Shown: piece after piece, positions 1-11,199 of the stretch
How positions within the stretch are numbered: the first letter of the stretch is position 1
Layout of the letters: every line of letters starts with the position of its first letter
NCBI GenBank assembly: GCA_017311185.1
Contig: JAESUZ010004533.1
Coordinates: 310,001 to 374,000 of the forward strand
Source of the DNA: Proteles cristata cristata
Taxonomy: Eukaryota; Chordata; Mammalia; Carnivora; Hyaenidae
Length of the DNA stretch: 64,000 bases
Direction: 5' to 3'
The notes under the pieces: generated by a model
Told to the model about the DNA's origin: nothing
What the model saw: only the letters and a program-made list of their open reading frames with translations
Databases searched by the model: none
Program-made: the position numbers and the translations under genes

Positions 1-349
1 TAATTAGAAAAAATCATTATCAAAGTATATAAACTCAGGAAGGATTTGAAAACGTTGAGCATGAACTTTGTCACAAAATTTTGGCATTAAGAACAAACTT
101 TCTTTAGACTAGGAAAAAGTAATTTAAAAAACATTTATTTTTATGATTACAAATGTGATTTATGTACATAAATAAAAATTATCTGTAACTACCGCTCAGG
201 AAAAAAAAAACACTGTTAACATTTTTAATATTTTATTCTAGGACTGTTTCTGTACATTGCTATTTCTTTCTTTTTGATAGAATTTTTTTTTATAAAACTT
301 CAGGAAATACTGATTTTGCTTATTAGCTTAGCAACATTTTGATGGCGTT
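1..349. other. AT-rich unassigned sequence
   Basis: I see no gene. It is AT-rich with short A and T runs (for example near 200-210 and 284-293). It would be the 3' flank of the minus-strand open frame at 350-853, and the T run near 284-293 could be a decayed poly(A) of a minus-strand retrocopy, but it is too short to be proof. Confidence 0.4.
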
Positions 350-853
350 TTATCTTGGCTTCCACACAGCAGTAATAATTGAGTTAGTATGGATAGTATA
401 ATTCTGAATTGAGTTAGCATATAGAACAAGTTTATTTCCTGGTGCATTTATTGTTGTGTCTGAAGGAGGTAGTCCCAGCCTGGCCTGCAGATCAGATCTC
501 AGGATTGCCCTCAGATCCAGGTAAGAGAGGCCTCTGCTTTGGAACTCCTGCTTTACAGGGCCCTGCTCTGGCCCTTGTTCGGTTACTCTTACTTCACCAG
601 GACACATGAGTCTGGGGAGCCCAGGGAATATGTCCACCTGGGCCATGAGTCCTCTTCTGTAGACTATATCCTGGGAGCCTGGAGCCACACAGCTCTCTGG
701 AGCTTCTTCAGGTCCATCCCATGTGCCATCAGTTAAACACCTATAGGGCCAAAAAGTGGCCAAAGGATGGCATTTGCAGGGGTGTGGACACAGCTTGGTT
801 CTGCAGGCTGGAGAGTTCACACAAGGGCATGTGAGGGCCCTTACAGTGTGCAA
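350..853 (-). pseudogene. Unrecognised 167-codon open frame, possible retrocopy or exon remnant
   Basis: An uninterrupted minus-strand frame of 167 codons runs from an ATG at 853 to a TAA at 350-352. I do not recognise the product and assign no function. The first third is cysteine-rich, with clustered Cys residues between about residues 9 and 30 and one more near residue 40. The middle is proline- and glutamate-rich, and the last third is Leu/Asn-rich without an obvious membrane segment or signal peptide. The DNA from about 440 to 850 is clearly GC-richer than the AT-rich flanks, as a processed transcript copy or an isolated exon would be. Upstream on the coding strand the frame is soon closed by stops, and I see no clear promoter or flanking target-site duplication. 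It could be a retrogene fragment, a terminal exon of an unknown gene, a piece of an old transposon, or chance. Confidence 0.25.
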
Positions 854-859
854 TGCAGC

Positions 860-1560
860 TGGGACTGTGGCGTAGAGACCAGTTATGACTAGGCCACCAT
901 GCTCCAGTATGGAGCTTCTTAATTTAAATGTGGCCTTCTAGGAAATTATGAAGATGTGTGTGTTAGCATAGAACAATAGAACTCATTTCATAGTTTTTGT
1001 TTGGTTTGTAACTTTAAAATACTTGGATGTCTGAGATGTAAGTCTACCATTTTACTCTTGCCGCTGCAAATATTAGAGGTCAGGTTGGTGCTTGGAGGAC
1101 TAGAAGCAAAAGTTGCAATCCTGGGGGCAGTGGCACTTTGGGAAGTCTTAGAGCCCGAGAGGAAAGTGGCCTCAGGGTGCCACTTGGGTGATAGAACCTG
1201 GGTGTCATGCAGCCTGATGCAGCCCTAAAGCTTGGCATGAAGCAGTGGAACCTTTTGTCTGACTGAACCACAAACCGGGAAGTATCTCAGTAGTGACCAT
1301 ACACCTCAATGGGTTAAAGTCTAGAGGCCCTTACTTCACTTAAGGGTCTTAAGCACTCCAGAAGCATCCAGAATTCTGGACTCCAAAAGCCTTCTCAAAA
1401 CATGATTCCCCTCCCCCCATCCCCATTGAGTGAGAAATTCAGAATGCAATTCAATATTACTTAAAAATTAAAGAAATAGCACATCTTTTATACCTGACTG
1501 TGGTGGTATGAGACTCACACTTTGTAATAAGTGAAGAAAAGGTGCAAAAAGAAACACAGA
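860..1560. other. Unassigned intergenic sequence
   Basis: No coding frame of interest. Mixed composition; the segment 1060-1260 is slightly GC-richer. I see no recognisable transposon ends or RNA gene. Confidence 0.4.
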
Positions 1561-2765
1561 ATACCTTAGAAGAGTGAATCAGAGGGGCCTCCCTTGGCCT
1601 GGAAGTTCAGATTAAGTTCTTGGAAGAAGTGACATTTAGCTGAGAGGTAGACAATGAGCAGTTTTCAGGGATAGCATTCAAGACAGGATAAGAGGAAGGA
1701 CATTGCAAACAGGAGAGAATACCGTATGGGGAGGTTGGATGTGAGAAACATGATGGATTAGAACTGAATGGAGGTCTGTGCGGTGTGGGTGTTGGAAGCA
1801 AGATGGACAGAGTGTCCAGATAAGACCAGGGAAGGAGGCAGAGGCCCGATCACATAGGGGTCTGTAAACCATGTCATAAGCTTCTTCAGGAAAACAACCA
1901 GACCACTGTTTTTTACCTTCAGTAAGCTTGTGGTCTAGTGGAGAAAAAAAATCCAGTAAGAAAATTATTATTATTATGTTTAATTTTTTTATTGTTTATT
2001 TTTGAGAGAGAGACAGAGAGTGAGCAGGAGAGGGGCAGAGAGAGAGGGAGACACAGAAGCTGAAGCAGGCTCCCGGCTCTGAGCTGCCAGTACAGAGGCC
2101 AAAGTGGGGCCAGAACTCATAAACCATGAGATCATGACCTGAGCTGAAGTCGGACACTTAACCGACTGAGCCACCCAGGCGTCCCATCCAGGAAGAACAT
2201 TATTAAGCACAGAGAGGAAACTGCTACACTAAAGATACGCTCACTGTTATCAGAGATAATGGAAAAAGGAGCACTTAAATACCGCTGAAGAACTCAAAGA
2301 AAAGTTTATTTTCAAGGACATAAGTGCTTGAATAGACCCAGAAGGGTTGAGTGGGGGTTTCCCAGTGCACAAAGGGTTGGTGAAAGAAAGGTGAAGGGGA
2401 ACAGTGAGGGCACAGAGACCTGGGGGACTGAAATTATACAGTACGGATGGACTTGGAGTGTGTGCCTTATCACATTGCTCAGATGTTTTCTCTGGGTGAT
2501 GGTAGGTATTGAAAGACCTCCAAGTAAGGACATGGCATGATTACAAAGATCACTCCAAGGATAATGTGAAGGATGGGTTTGCGGGATGTGTAACAGGTGC
2601 TGGAGGACATAGTAAATTATTGCCATAATACAGGTCTGAGGTGAGATTCCCGAAAGAGAGTTGGTAATAGGGGAGGAAAGAAGGTGGGGAGAAGAGATGA
2701 TTTGGAAATGGAAGGAACCAACAGGATTTCTCAGCTCTTTGTGTCTTACTCATCTCATCTTGGCT
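1560..2765 (+). repeat. Old medium-reiteration repeat, split by an SINE
   Basis: Blocks at about 1565-1950 and 2390-2760 resemble a common mammalian purine-rich interspersed repeat. The cues are runs such as 'gaagtgacattt', 'agaccagg' and, after the SINE, 'gacatggcatgattac' and 'gatcactcca'. The two blocks follow in the expected order around the SINE at 1958-2185, which suggests one older element interrupted later. I cannot name the family with confidence. Confidence 0.35.
1958..2185 (-). mobile_element. Felid tRNA-derived SINE (SINEC_Fc-like), full length
   Basis: This is the reverse complement of the carnivore SINE: a T-rich tail, a GA-rich stretch, then the tRNA-like half ending in 'gagccacccaggcgtccc'. 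Flanking copies of 'atccag' near 1951-1957 and at 2186-2191 look like the target-site duplication. Such elements are non-autonomous Pol III-derived retroposons moved by L1 enzymes and encode no protein. Confidence 0.92.
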
Positions 2766-2800
2766 TTAGACAACCAAGATATTAAAAACAGGCCATTCTG

Positions 2801-3002
2801 GGGGAGCTTTGGTGGCTCTGTTGGTTGAGTGTCTGACTTGCTTTCGGTTCAGGTCATGATGTCACAGTTAGTGGGGTCAAGCCCCACATCAGGCTCCACA
2901 CTGACAGTGCAGAGCCTGCTTGGGATTCTCTCCCTCTCTACCCCTCCCCCACTCGTTCTCTCTCACTCTCTCTCAAAATAAATAAATATTAAAAATAAAA
3001 AT
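2801..3002 (+). mobile_element. Felid tRNA-derived SINE, full length
   Basis: Head 'ggggagctttggtggctc' with a degraded start, B-box region, CT-rich middle near 2930-2970 and an A-rich tail ('aaataaataaatatt'). It is flanked by 'ccattctg' (2793-2800) and 'tcattctg' (about 3006-3013), a near-perfect target-site duplication. Confidence 0.9.
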
Positions 3003-3028
3003 AGATCATTCTGTGATAGAAATCTGAA

Positions 3029-3060
3029 TCACTGATACATTCACAGTAATGTATCAGTGA
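3029..3060. repeat. Perfect 12-bp inverted repeat (hairpin)
   Basis: The arms 'tcactgatacat' (3029-3040) and 'atgtatcagtga' (3049-3060) are exact reverse complements around an 8-base loop. No gene adjoins it and no T run follows, so a terminator role does not apply. It may be a chance palindrome or the relic of a small inverted-repeat transposon. Confidence 0.7.
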
Positions 3061-3224
3061 CTGATAACAGTTAGATGTCCTTTCTCAGAGGACTTTGGAT
3101 TTAAAAGAATATGCCTGAAATGGGCAAGAAGTGTGCTGAGTGATGCAATTTCAGATGGCTTAGATCTTGGTAGAAAGGTAATTATTGGATGGGGAAAGGA
3201 AAAGAATCTTATTGCTTCCCTTAC

Positions 3225-3440
3225 ATCAGTGGCTCTTAACTGGGGACATTTTTGCCCACCCAGCAGACATTTGGCAGTATCTGAAGACATTTTTGGTTGT
3301 CACAACTTGGGTTGGGAGTTCTGGTGATTGGGGGGGGAATGCTGCTATACATCCCATAATGCATAGGACTTCCCCCCACATCCCCCACCAAAATTTATCC
3401 AGCCCAATAGGTGATATTGCTGAGGTGGAGAAACCCTGCC
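3225..3440 (+). mobile_element. MER5A-like hAT-Charlie MITE
   Basis: The sequence follows the well-known MER5A pattern from 'cagtggctcttaactgggg' through 'acatttttggttgtcacaa' and 'tgctgctatacatcc' to 'gaggtggagaaaccctg'. The ends ('cagtggctcttaac' and 'gagaaaccctg') are the degraded terminal inverted repeats. It is a non-autonomous DNA transposon fossil shared by placental mammals. Confidence 0.85.
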
Positions 3441-4654
3441 TTAAATCATTACAATAGTGGCTCTATATTAAGACTTGTCCTATATCTAAAGATGATATAA
3501 TTATTAGGTTGAACAATTATGAATTGAGGGATAAAACCATATAGTGACTTCTATTCTTGTCAGCTCTCCCTCTACAGTGGTTCTGTGGGGCTTATTCTCA
3601 TCCTGGCCTTGGATAAAAACTTGAGCAGCGGTCATGAATTTACACAACGAAAACAGTCTTTTATTCATTTTAAATCACAAAGTACGTTCTCAAATCAGTA
3701 ATCAAAATGTCCAGGCCCCTGTAATAGTCAGTAATCCAAGCTTGATTTAAAGTTGAGTCTTCCCCTGGCTCCTTCCCCAAGGGCTGTGGTGGAGGAAGGG
3801 GATGTGGAGGCTTCTCCCCACTTTCCAGACTTAGTGCTCCTACCCTTTCTTAGCTTGCCCAGCCTCTGGGGTTGAAGCATGAGGAGTGAGGAGGCAAAAG
3901 GGGCCAGGAAAGTTCTTAATGAGTTGAGAGCATCTTGAAATGGTGTGGAATTTACTGGGCCTGGCAGGTGTTTACAGTTGATTCTGTCTCCTTGGATATT
4001 TCTAGGGGCCTCTCACCTAGAATTCCCTTCTGTGAGTCATGCACTCTCCCCTAGCACAGGACTTCTTAAGAAGCCATCTGTGGTGAAGAACCAGGATTTG
4101 GGGGTCTGTGAAAGAAAGAGAAAGGGAACAATAGTTTCCAATTATTTCCAATCTGCTGTGGACAGATTGTTTTTGAAAATATACAATAAAAATGAATTGC
4201 TAGTAAAATAAAATGAAAGAGAAAAGACATACAAAATGAAAAAAGACATAGAAAATATAAACACACATTTTAAATGACCACATTCTACAGACAGTAAATT
4301 ACTTGGTCAAAGTGCTATACAATTTTTTAAAAACTTACTTTCGATTTCTGTACTTTTCCAGCATCATAGACCAATAACAAGCAGTGTGTGGACCAGCACC
4401 AGTTCCCAGACTAAAGAGCACTGATGTAGCTCCTTGCTTGCTTTTTCCCTAGTTGCCTGAGGGATGGCGACATTTGGCTTCTCCCTTCTGCGACACGTCT
4501 GCTCTCCACACTGTCTGAATACCCTTCCTCCCTTACTCACATTGTCCATATCATTTGGTCAACAGAAAACATTAAGGCATCTTTTGCTCTGACATGGCCC
4601 CAGAGCAAGGACTAGACCCCTCCCAGCTGCTGGCCAGCAAGTACTCTTTGGATG
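3441..4654. other. Unassigned intergenic sequence
   Basis: No supported gene. 3740-3900 is GC-richer and G/A-rich; 4195-4270 is A-rich. The open frames here (up to about 90 codons) have no features that distinguish them from chance. Confidence 0.4.
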
Positions 4655-5108
4655 TGGTCAGCAGAATAATGGGCCCCCTCACCCACCAAGATGTCTATGC
4701 CTGGTCCCCAGAATTCATGACTGTTAATTTACATGGTAAAAAGGGTTGGGCAAAAGGGTCGCAATTAAGTTAAGGATTTAAAAATGGGGAGAGTAGTTTG
4801 GATTCTCCAGGTGTGTCCAGTGTAATCCCAGCAGTCCTTATAAGTGAGAGAGCAGGCAGGAGAGCCAGAGAAAATGTGATGGCATAAGCAGAAATATACA
4901 CCAAACTCTGTGGGCAACCTCCAGAAGCTGGAAAAAGAAGGAAACGGGCTCTCCTCTAGAGCTTCCAGAAGGAATACAGCGGCACTGACACTTTGATTTT
5001 AGCTTGCTGAGACTTCTTACCTGCAGAAAGGTAAGACAGTCAATTTGTGTCATTTGAATCCACTTAATTTGTGATAATTTGTTACAGTAGCGGTAGAAGC
5101 TAAAACAA
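4655..5108 (+). mobile_element. MLT1-type MaLR solo LTR
   Basis: The LTR pattern is visible from 'gtggtcagcagaataatgg' through 'ccttataagtgagagagcagg', a TATA-like 'ccttataagt' near 4837 and 'cagaagctgg' near 4922, to the 3' end 'gataatttgttacagtagcgg'. These match the MLT1 group of ERVL-MaLR LTRs. No internal retroviral region accompanies it. Confidence 0.8.
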
Positions 5109-5210
5109 GCAAGAGTCAGACCCCAGCTCACAATAGCCCGGAATTTGGGTGGTGTGCTCAGAGTACATCTACTTTGACTTGCCTGAAGTCAGATTGCAGT
5201 TTCATTTTTA

Positions 5211-5428
5211 TTTTTTTAAACAATTATTTATTTTGGGGAGACAGAGCATGAGCAGGGGAGGGGCAGAGAGAAAGGGAAACACAGAATCTGAAGCAGGCTC
5301 CAGGCTCTGAGCAAGCATTCAGCACAGAGCCTGACACGGGGCTCACACGGGGCTCGAATCCACAAACCGTGAGATCATGACCTGAGCCTAACTCAGACAC
5401 TTAACCAACTGAGACACCCAGGCGCCCC
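5211..5428 (-). mobile_element. Felid SINE with perfect 16-bp target duplication
   Basis: Minus-strand SINE ending in 'gagacacccaggcgcccc'. The flanks 'tgcagtttcattttta' at 5195-5210 and 5429-5444 are identical, which fixes the boundaries and suggests a fairly recent insertion. Confidence 0.95.
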
Positions 5429-5444
5429 TGCAGTTTCATTTTTA

Positions 5445-7567
5445 AACAACACAGTGCTTGGATGCTTGGTGGAACTCCCCTGTAAGCTGCTTCATTCCTT
5501 GTTTGTGAAAGAAATTAAAAAAAAATTTAAAGCCTGAACTTTGATGATGGTGCTTAATGACCAGTTTATCAGTTTTGAGCTAAATGAAAAATATTTCGCA
5601 AATTATAAACCATAAATCTGCAATTTTACTTCCATGCCACTCGTTAACAGCATTAATTGTTTCTAACTAAAAGGGATATGCAATTAGCAATTCATTTGAT
5701 TGCTTTGATAATTTTCTCTTATATTTTTCTTTCATTGAAATGCTGTAAAGTGCTTTGTAGAAATCAGATTTTATGCAAATAATATAATTAATTCTCCTCT
5801 GTAGGCTTTTGCTTGTAGTGTTAACAGAAACCTGAAAATGACCTATGCAAACCCAAGTTTCTTAGGATAAAACGACACTTAAAAGTAGTTTGCTATCATT
5901 TTACTTATCCAACCTCTCACTATTCTATGATATAATGATTATTTATCAATTGTGTATAAGAAATCAAACACAGTGGCCTAAGGCTAATCTTCCAAGAGCA
6001 CTTTGGCTATTACGTGGTTCCATTTTTTAAGTCAGTAGTTCTGTATTTAGTGAAGGTAGACTGAGACTCAGAAAGAACAGTGAGGCTAAGACTTCAAGTT
6101 CACAGCCCCCAGAAATATTCCTATTCATGCTTCATAATTTAGATATTTGCTGACTACTTAGAATGTAAGACAGTGCATTAAATTCAATAGAATGTCAGAA
6201 ATTATTTCTCTTGATTAATTGCCCAGGAAATATCTGTAGGTAATTGGGTGATCATCCTCTTGTGTGTAACTATTTCCAGGAGTTGCCCACATCAGCACTA
6301 TATTATATGTATAAAATCACAAAACCAAAAGGAGAAGATGTAACTTGAGAAAATCTGTCATGAAAGAACTGATCTCCTGGTGAATACAAATGCTTTAGAA
6401 TAATCAAACTGTTAAAAAATGTCATGCTTTCTTGAAATTTTTTTTCTTTTGATGCTCTGGGTTCCTGTGTAAGTTGAAAAGATGACAAAGGAACTAAAAA
6501 GAGAAGTGGTTTGCTTTTGAGCTGTCACTGTTCTGGGCCCCCATCAAAGAAACTCCGTTCATTTTGATTGAACAAGTTAATAGAAATGAACGAAGAGAAT
6601 TGAATTAAACATGGAAAGAGAGTGTGGTTTAATAGGATAAGCAAAAGATTCAGGACATGGTTCTGACATCTAATAGTTTTGGCCACAGACACTAATTTTA
6701 TCGTTTGATGCTGACTTCTTGGTTATGGATAAAATGGAATTGTGGGACTCATTTAACTCTGCGTTCTTGGAAAATGTAAGTTAATAAAAGCAAAATGCTT
6801 ACAATATAATGGGGCATTGAAAGTCCGACTACATTATATATTGTGATTAAAGATGGAAAGAAGGCCAATGTTGACAGAGAAAACAAACTGAACTCATCAG
6901 TTAGGATCCTGTTTGAACTTCTATTATTCAAGGCTAATCTGTTACTTATTTTAGGTAAGAGTTTTTCCTTTAATTACTTAGAAACTCAGAGTAATTCATA
7001 ATATATTTAAATATCTACTCATAGATTAGAGTTTTGCATGCTTTTATTGCAAAAATGCTAGTCATCAATACTTTTCTAGGCTGTGACTAGAGAAACCACA
7101 TTTTAAGGCATCCCTTAAACAAAAATTCTCATTAAATGAATAAACATAAGTTTAATTAAGACCCACTGTTCTTTTCATCGATGAATGTTGGCATTACTCT
7201 TTAAGCTTCAACTTATATTAAATTTATTCCCGTTATTTTAGCCGTTTAGCAGAAAAGAGAATTTTAAGGATCATTTTCACATATGTGTAAAAATGATCCC
7301 TGAAATGACAGTGGAATTGACTCTTCTCAGAGAGCCTGAAGGCTCTAAGGAGGTAAACCCTGGGACTTCCTGAAGTCAGTGTTGTTTCCCTACCACAGTT
7401 CATTCCTTTCTGAATAAGTTTTTTGTTTGTTTTACATTTTACACCCCAGCTTTAGTGGCAGTGGTGATGTGGTATCATTGGCTTTCAGCACACACATGAT
7501 CACTGTTTCTCATCAGTCCTCTCAACAATCAAGTGACATACATTGTTGGTACTATATGACCTAGACT
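5445..7567. other. AT-rich intergenic sequence
   Basis: About 2.1 kb with no supported gene and no clear young repeat. It includes AT-rich blocks near 5690-5800 and 6940-7230 and the palindrome at 7268-7299. The sequence is evenly complex and could include conserved non-coding DNA, which cannot be judged without alignment. Confidence 0.4.
7268..7299. repeat. Near-perfect 32-bp palindrome
   Basis: The arms 'ggatcatttt' (7268-7277) and 'aaaatgatcc' (7290-7299) are exact complements. The centre 'cacatatgtg' is itself a perfect palindrome, so only a 'ta' bulge interrupts the symmetry. It can form a hairpin or cruciform. It may be the fused ends of a short MITE, or chance. Confidence 0.65.
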
Positions 7568-7693
7568 CCAAAGCAGGGTCCAGACTCCGAGCTTTCAGCA
7601 CAGAGCCCGAGTAGGGGCCTGACATGGGGCTCAAACTCACGAGCCGTGAGATCATGACCTGAGCTGAAGTCAAGACGCTTAACCGACTGAGCT
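7568..7693 (-). mobile_element. Truncated felid SINE
   Basis: Only the tRNA-derived half is present, from 'caaagcagggtccagactcc' to 'aaccgactgagc'. The tail and GA-rich parts are missing on the left and the last ~15 bases of the head are missing on the right. It shows divergence and a small duplicated block ('cagagcccgagtaggggcctg'). Confidence 0.8.
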
Positions 7694-9503
7694 TAACCTA
7701 TTCGGTAATTCAGGGTGAGAACATGAGCACCTCACCAGCACGCAGTATGGCAGTTTGTGGGTCCCGCAGAGGCTCCCTCTGCCTGGATAAAAGAATGTGG
7801 TAGTTTGTGTGGCCTCTGCTCGTAAACTTTCAGCACGTGAAGGCTGGCTTCTAAGCCATGCAGCAGGACTCATGGTGTGGACAAGTTCTGTGAAGACCTA
7901 GTGAGGTGCAGGTGACTAGAGAGGGATGGAATGTGGGAAGTGCTGATTGTCAGCCTGTTGCCTTCACGTGCTGCTCAGATGAGGACCTTGCCTGACTCCT
8001 TTGGGGACAAAGCTTTTGGGACTTTGAGGGGGCTGAGGCTGGGGAGTCGTTCTGTCCTTCCCAGGCACCAAATAATTCCCTGGTTACGATCTGGGAGGAA
8101 GTACATGGTCAACGTATTATGGATTTGATGCTTATAAGAAATAATGATTTCCACACTTAAAAAAAAATGTAAGCCCAGGCTTGATGATGGAAAAGATGTA
8201 TTAGAAAGCTCATGCTGCTACATGAGACAATCCAGTCTATAACAAGAAACTTAACAGAGTTTAAAAGAAAAGATAGAATTCTCTTAAAATATGTCTTGTG
8301 TGGAAGAAAGATCAGGCTGCTTGGAAGGTAGCCAGCTTCCTCAGTATTCAGGAACAGGCTGAAACTGACCAGTACAATCTCAATTCTTCACGAAAAATTT
8401 TTTGGTTAAGACAATACATTTAGTGGTCAAGAAAAAAAAATTCTCCAAGAACATTCCTCTATGATTCCGCATTGAAAAGTTATGTACAAAAAAAGGCACA
8501 GAAACAAAGCAAAAGGACCTACATTTGGAATTAGGGAATCAAGTATTCATTTTTAGGAGAATAACTGCAATTCTACACTTTCATACAAAGTAAAACCAAA
8601 TGCTCTAACATACCCAAGAAGGATACTTAGGAAAGCTGAGCAGATTAAGTGTCATATGTCTTTTCTTTCGATACGCGCAAAATAACTACCTATTGTAAGC
8701 CAAGCAAAGTCCCTGAAGGCAGAAGGATTTGCCACATCCCCTGGACCATGTAACAGAATTTTAAAGCAGTGAGAGAAGCTGGTGGGGACAATCAGGCCTG
8801 CTGCGGGTCTGCCGTTAAGGCATCAAGCATGAACTTACCAGAAACTTTCTGCTGCCTTTGGGTAGAAACTCCTTAAGTTCCAGAAACTTGTGATTTAATT
8901 GAAGAAGACAAAGTGTGAGTTTAGTCAAAGTGGTTAGTAAATGCTAGTAAAACCCTGGTGCTCTTTGGCTGGTCTTGAAATTATTCCATCATTGAAACAG
9001 TGCTAGAAAAGATCCAGATCAGGTGAGCACAGGTTTCTTGACACCTATCTCTAAGTATAAAAGGAATTCTTTCAATAAGTATAAAATAAAAATTCCAAAT
9101 GATAAGAAAGCAGTGTTACTTATTTTTCTGTAGTCCCTAAAAGGGTGGCATTTTAGATTCCATGAAACACGTAGTTTTTCTGGAATCCTGAGGCTAGCAT
9201 AGTATCAGGTACCCTGGCGGTGACTGGCTGACCAGAAGAATGAATGGTGCCGTGGTCCCTGAAACTGGTGGTTTTTCTCATGGGCATGCAGGCGGGTTAG
9301 CCGTGGCTCTTTGGAGTCCCATTAGGGTACAGATTTGCTCCAGTTATTCCACATACTAACCAAGCAGGGCTTGTCAGCCTCATGGGAGGAGACTTAGTTA
9401 TGCAGAAGAAAGGAGACACAGTAGCTCCAAATGTGAAATCTTTCTCTGTTCTAGCACAAGTCCTGGGATGTGGTATTGCACAGGACGTTAAAGCCATGGG
9501 CTT
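7694..9503. other. Unassigned intergenic sequence
   Basis: No supported gene. 7694-8130 is GC-richer, with overlapping open frames of about 60 codons on both strands that I regard as chance. The rest is AT-rich and without recognisable transposon ends. Confidence 0.4.
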
Positions 9504-9703
9504 GGGGTACCTGTGTGGCTCAGCTGGTTAAGCGTCCGACTCTTGATTTAGGCTCAAGGTTCATGAGTTTGAGCCCTATATCAGGCTCTGCACTGACCAT
9601 GTGGAGCCTGGTTGGGATTCTCTCTCTCTCCCCCCCTCTCTCTGTTCCTCCCCCAGCTTGTGCTCTCTCACTAAAATAAATAACTAAACTTAAAAAAAAA
9701 AAT
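9504..9703 (+). mobile_element. Felid SINE inserted in a MIR
   Basis: Head 'ggggtacctgtgtggctcag', C/T-rich middle near 9620-9650 and A-rich tail. Flanking 'aagccatgggctt' (9491-9503) and 'aaaccatgggctt' (about 9704-9716) form the target duplication. The right copy is the beginning of a MIR element, so the SINE landed at the MIR's edge. Confidence 0.92.
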
Positions 9704-9705
9704 AA

Positions 9706-9895
9706 AACCATGGGCTTTAGAGTCAGGCAAGTACAGGTGGTGCTACTGGCTTGATGTGTGGCCTTGACAGAGTTACTAAATCTCCGTAGTTTCATGAATA
9801 AAATGATAATAATAAAGGAAGCCCTATAAAATAGAGCCATGTGCTTAGCACAGCATCTGGCACATAGTGAGTGTCCAGTGAATGCTATTATGAGT
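9706..9895 (+). mobile_element. MIR element
   Basis: MIR landmarks in order: 'catgggctttagagtcaggcaa', 'gtgtggccttgacagagtta', 'cataaaatgataataataa'-like text, then 'tagcacagcatctggcacata'. It is an ancient tRNA-derived SINE and older than the carnivore SINE next to it. Confidence 0.85.
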
Positions 9896-9959
9896 GTTAA
9901 GGTAAAGACAGAAGGAATTATTGTTTCTCTAAATTATGGGAGAAGAAAATGGATGGAAC

Positions 9960-11190
9960 ATGAAAGGTTGGTGAAAACATGGAGCAGCCAGAACTCTCTT
10001 ATATTCATTGTTGCTGGGAGTGTAAAGTGGTACAACTACTTTGGAAGAAAGTCTGGTAGTTTCTCCTAAGCTTATATGTACATCTACCCTACGAACCAGA
10101 AATTTCACTTCTAGGTGAAATTCTAAGGGGAATTAATATGGCTACCCAAAGACTTGTAGAAGTATATTCATGTCAGCTTTCTTGATAATAGCTAAATATT
10201 GGAAATATTTGAGGTGTTATTAAGAGGAGAATGGTGGTACTAACTGTGGTTAGTAACATACATATATTATCTATGGTATCTAACATACACATGACAACAC
10301 ATGACATACAATGGAATACTCCTTAGCAGTAAAAAGGAATGAACTTCCGGTACTCACAAAAACATGCATGAATCTCAAAAAACACTACTGAGTAAAAGAA
10401 GATTTACAGAAAGGAACACATACACAGGTACATAAAGTATGATTCCATTTTGAAAAAGTTTTAGAGTAGGCAAACTATTCTATGGTGAAAAAAATCAGAA
10501 CAGTTGTTGCCTCTGGTGTGGGGGCTGAGCACTACTGGAGGGAAGCCTGCGGGCACTTTCTGCAATGATGATAGTATCCTAGACTCTGACAGGGGTTTGG
10601 GTTGGCCAGGTGTGTGGATTTGTTGATATACAATAAATGAATTAAAATTTGTGCATTTCGGAGCACCTGGGTGGCTCAGTCGGTTGAGTGTCCAACTTTG
10701 GCTCAGGTCATGATCTCGCTGTTTGTGGGTTTGAGCTCTGCATCAGGCCCTGTGCTGACAGCTCAGAGCCTGGAGCCTGCTTCAGATTCTCTCTCTCTCT
10801 TTCTCTGCCCCTCCCTTGCTCATGCTCTGTCTCTCAAAAATAAATAAATGTTAAAAAAAATTGTGCATTTCACTGTATGTACACTGTATACCAGAAAGAG
10901 AAAAGAAGTATAAAGAAATACTGAACTCTAGTTGATAGTATGCAGGCTGATGTGCTAAGGGGCATACTAGTTAGAAATGTACTCATGGCTGCAATTTTGA
11001 CACATATCAAAATATGTTGATGGATGGGTAGAGGGATGGAGAGATGGGTTGGTATGTTATAATGCAAATATAGTTAAAATGTTCACTGTTAGATTTAGTG
11101 GGGAGTATACAGGTATGCAGTGTACAATGATTTCAAATTATTTCCACTTTTCTGTATGTTTGAAAAGTTTCATAATAACAGGAAAACCTG
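9960..11190 (+). mobile_element. Old L1 (L1M type) 3' end, interrupted by an SINE
   Basis: From about 9960 the sequence resembles the decayed C-terminal ORF2 region of an L1 ('gggagtgtaaagtggtacaac', 'tggaatactccttagcagtaaaaagg'). It continues into a 3' UTR ending near 'cttttctgtatgtttgaaaag' and 'cataataaca'. The SINE at 10,660-10,860 splits it at 'ttgtgcatttc'. The reading frame is destroyed by many stops, and the divergence is that of an old mammalian L1M lineage. Confidence 0.75.
10660..10860 (+). mobile_element. Felid SINE, full length
   Basis: Head 'gagcacctgggtggctcagt', TC-rich middle, tail 'aaataaataaatgtt' plus A run. 'ttgtgcatttc' occurs on both sides (10,649-10,659 and 10,861-10,871), a perfect 11-bp target duplication. 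Confidence 0.95.
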
Positions 11191-11199
11191 GCATATCTA

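Noticed and set aside
4655..5108. Possible intact endogenous retrovirus beside the MLT1 LTR
   Set aside because: There is no second LTR nearby and no gag, pol or env-like frame. It is a solo LTR.
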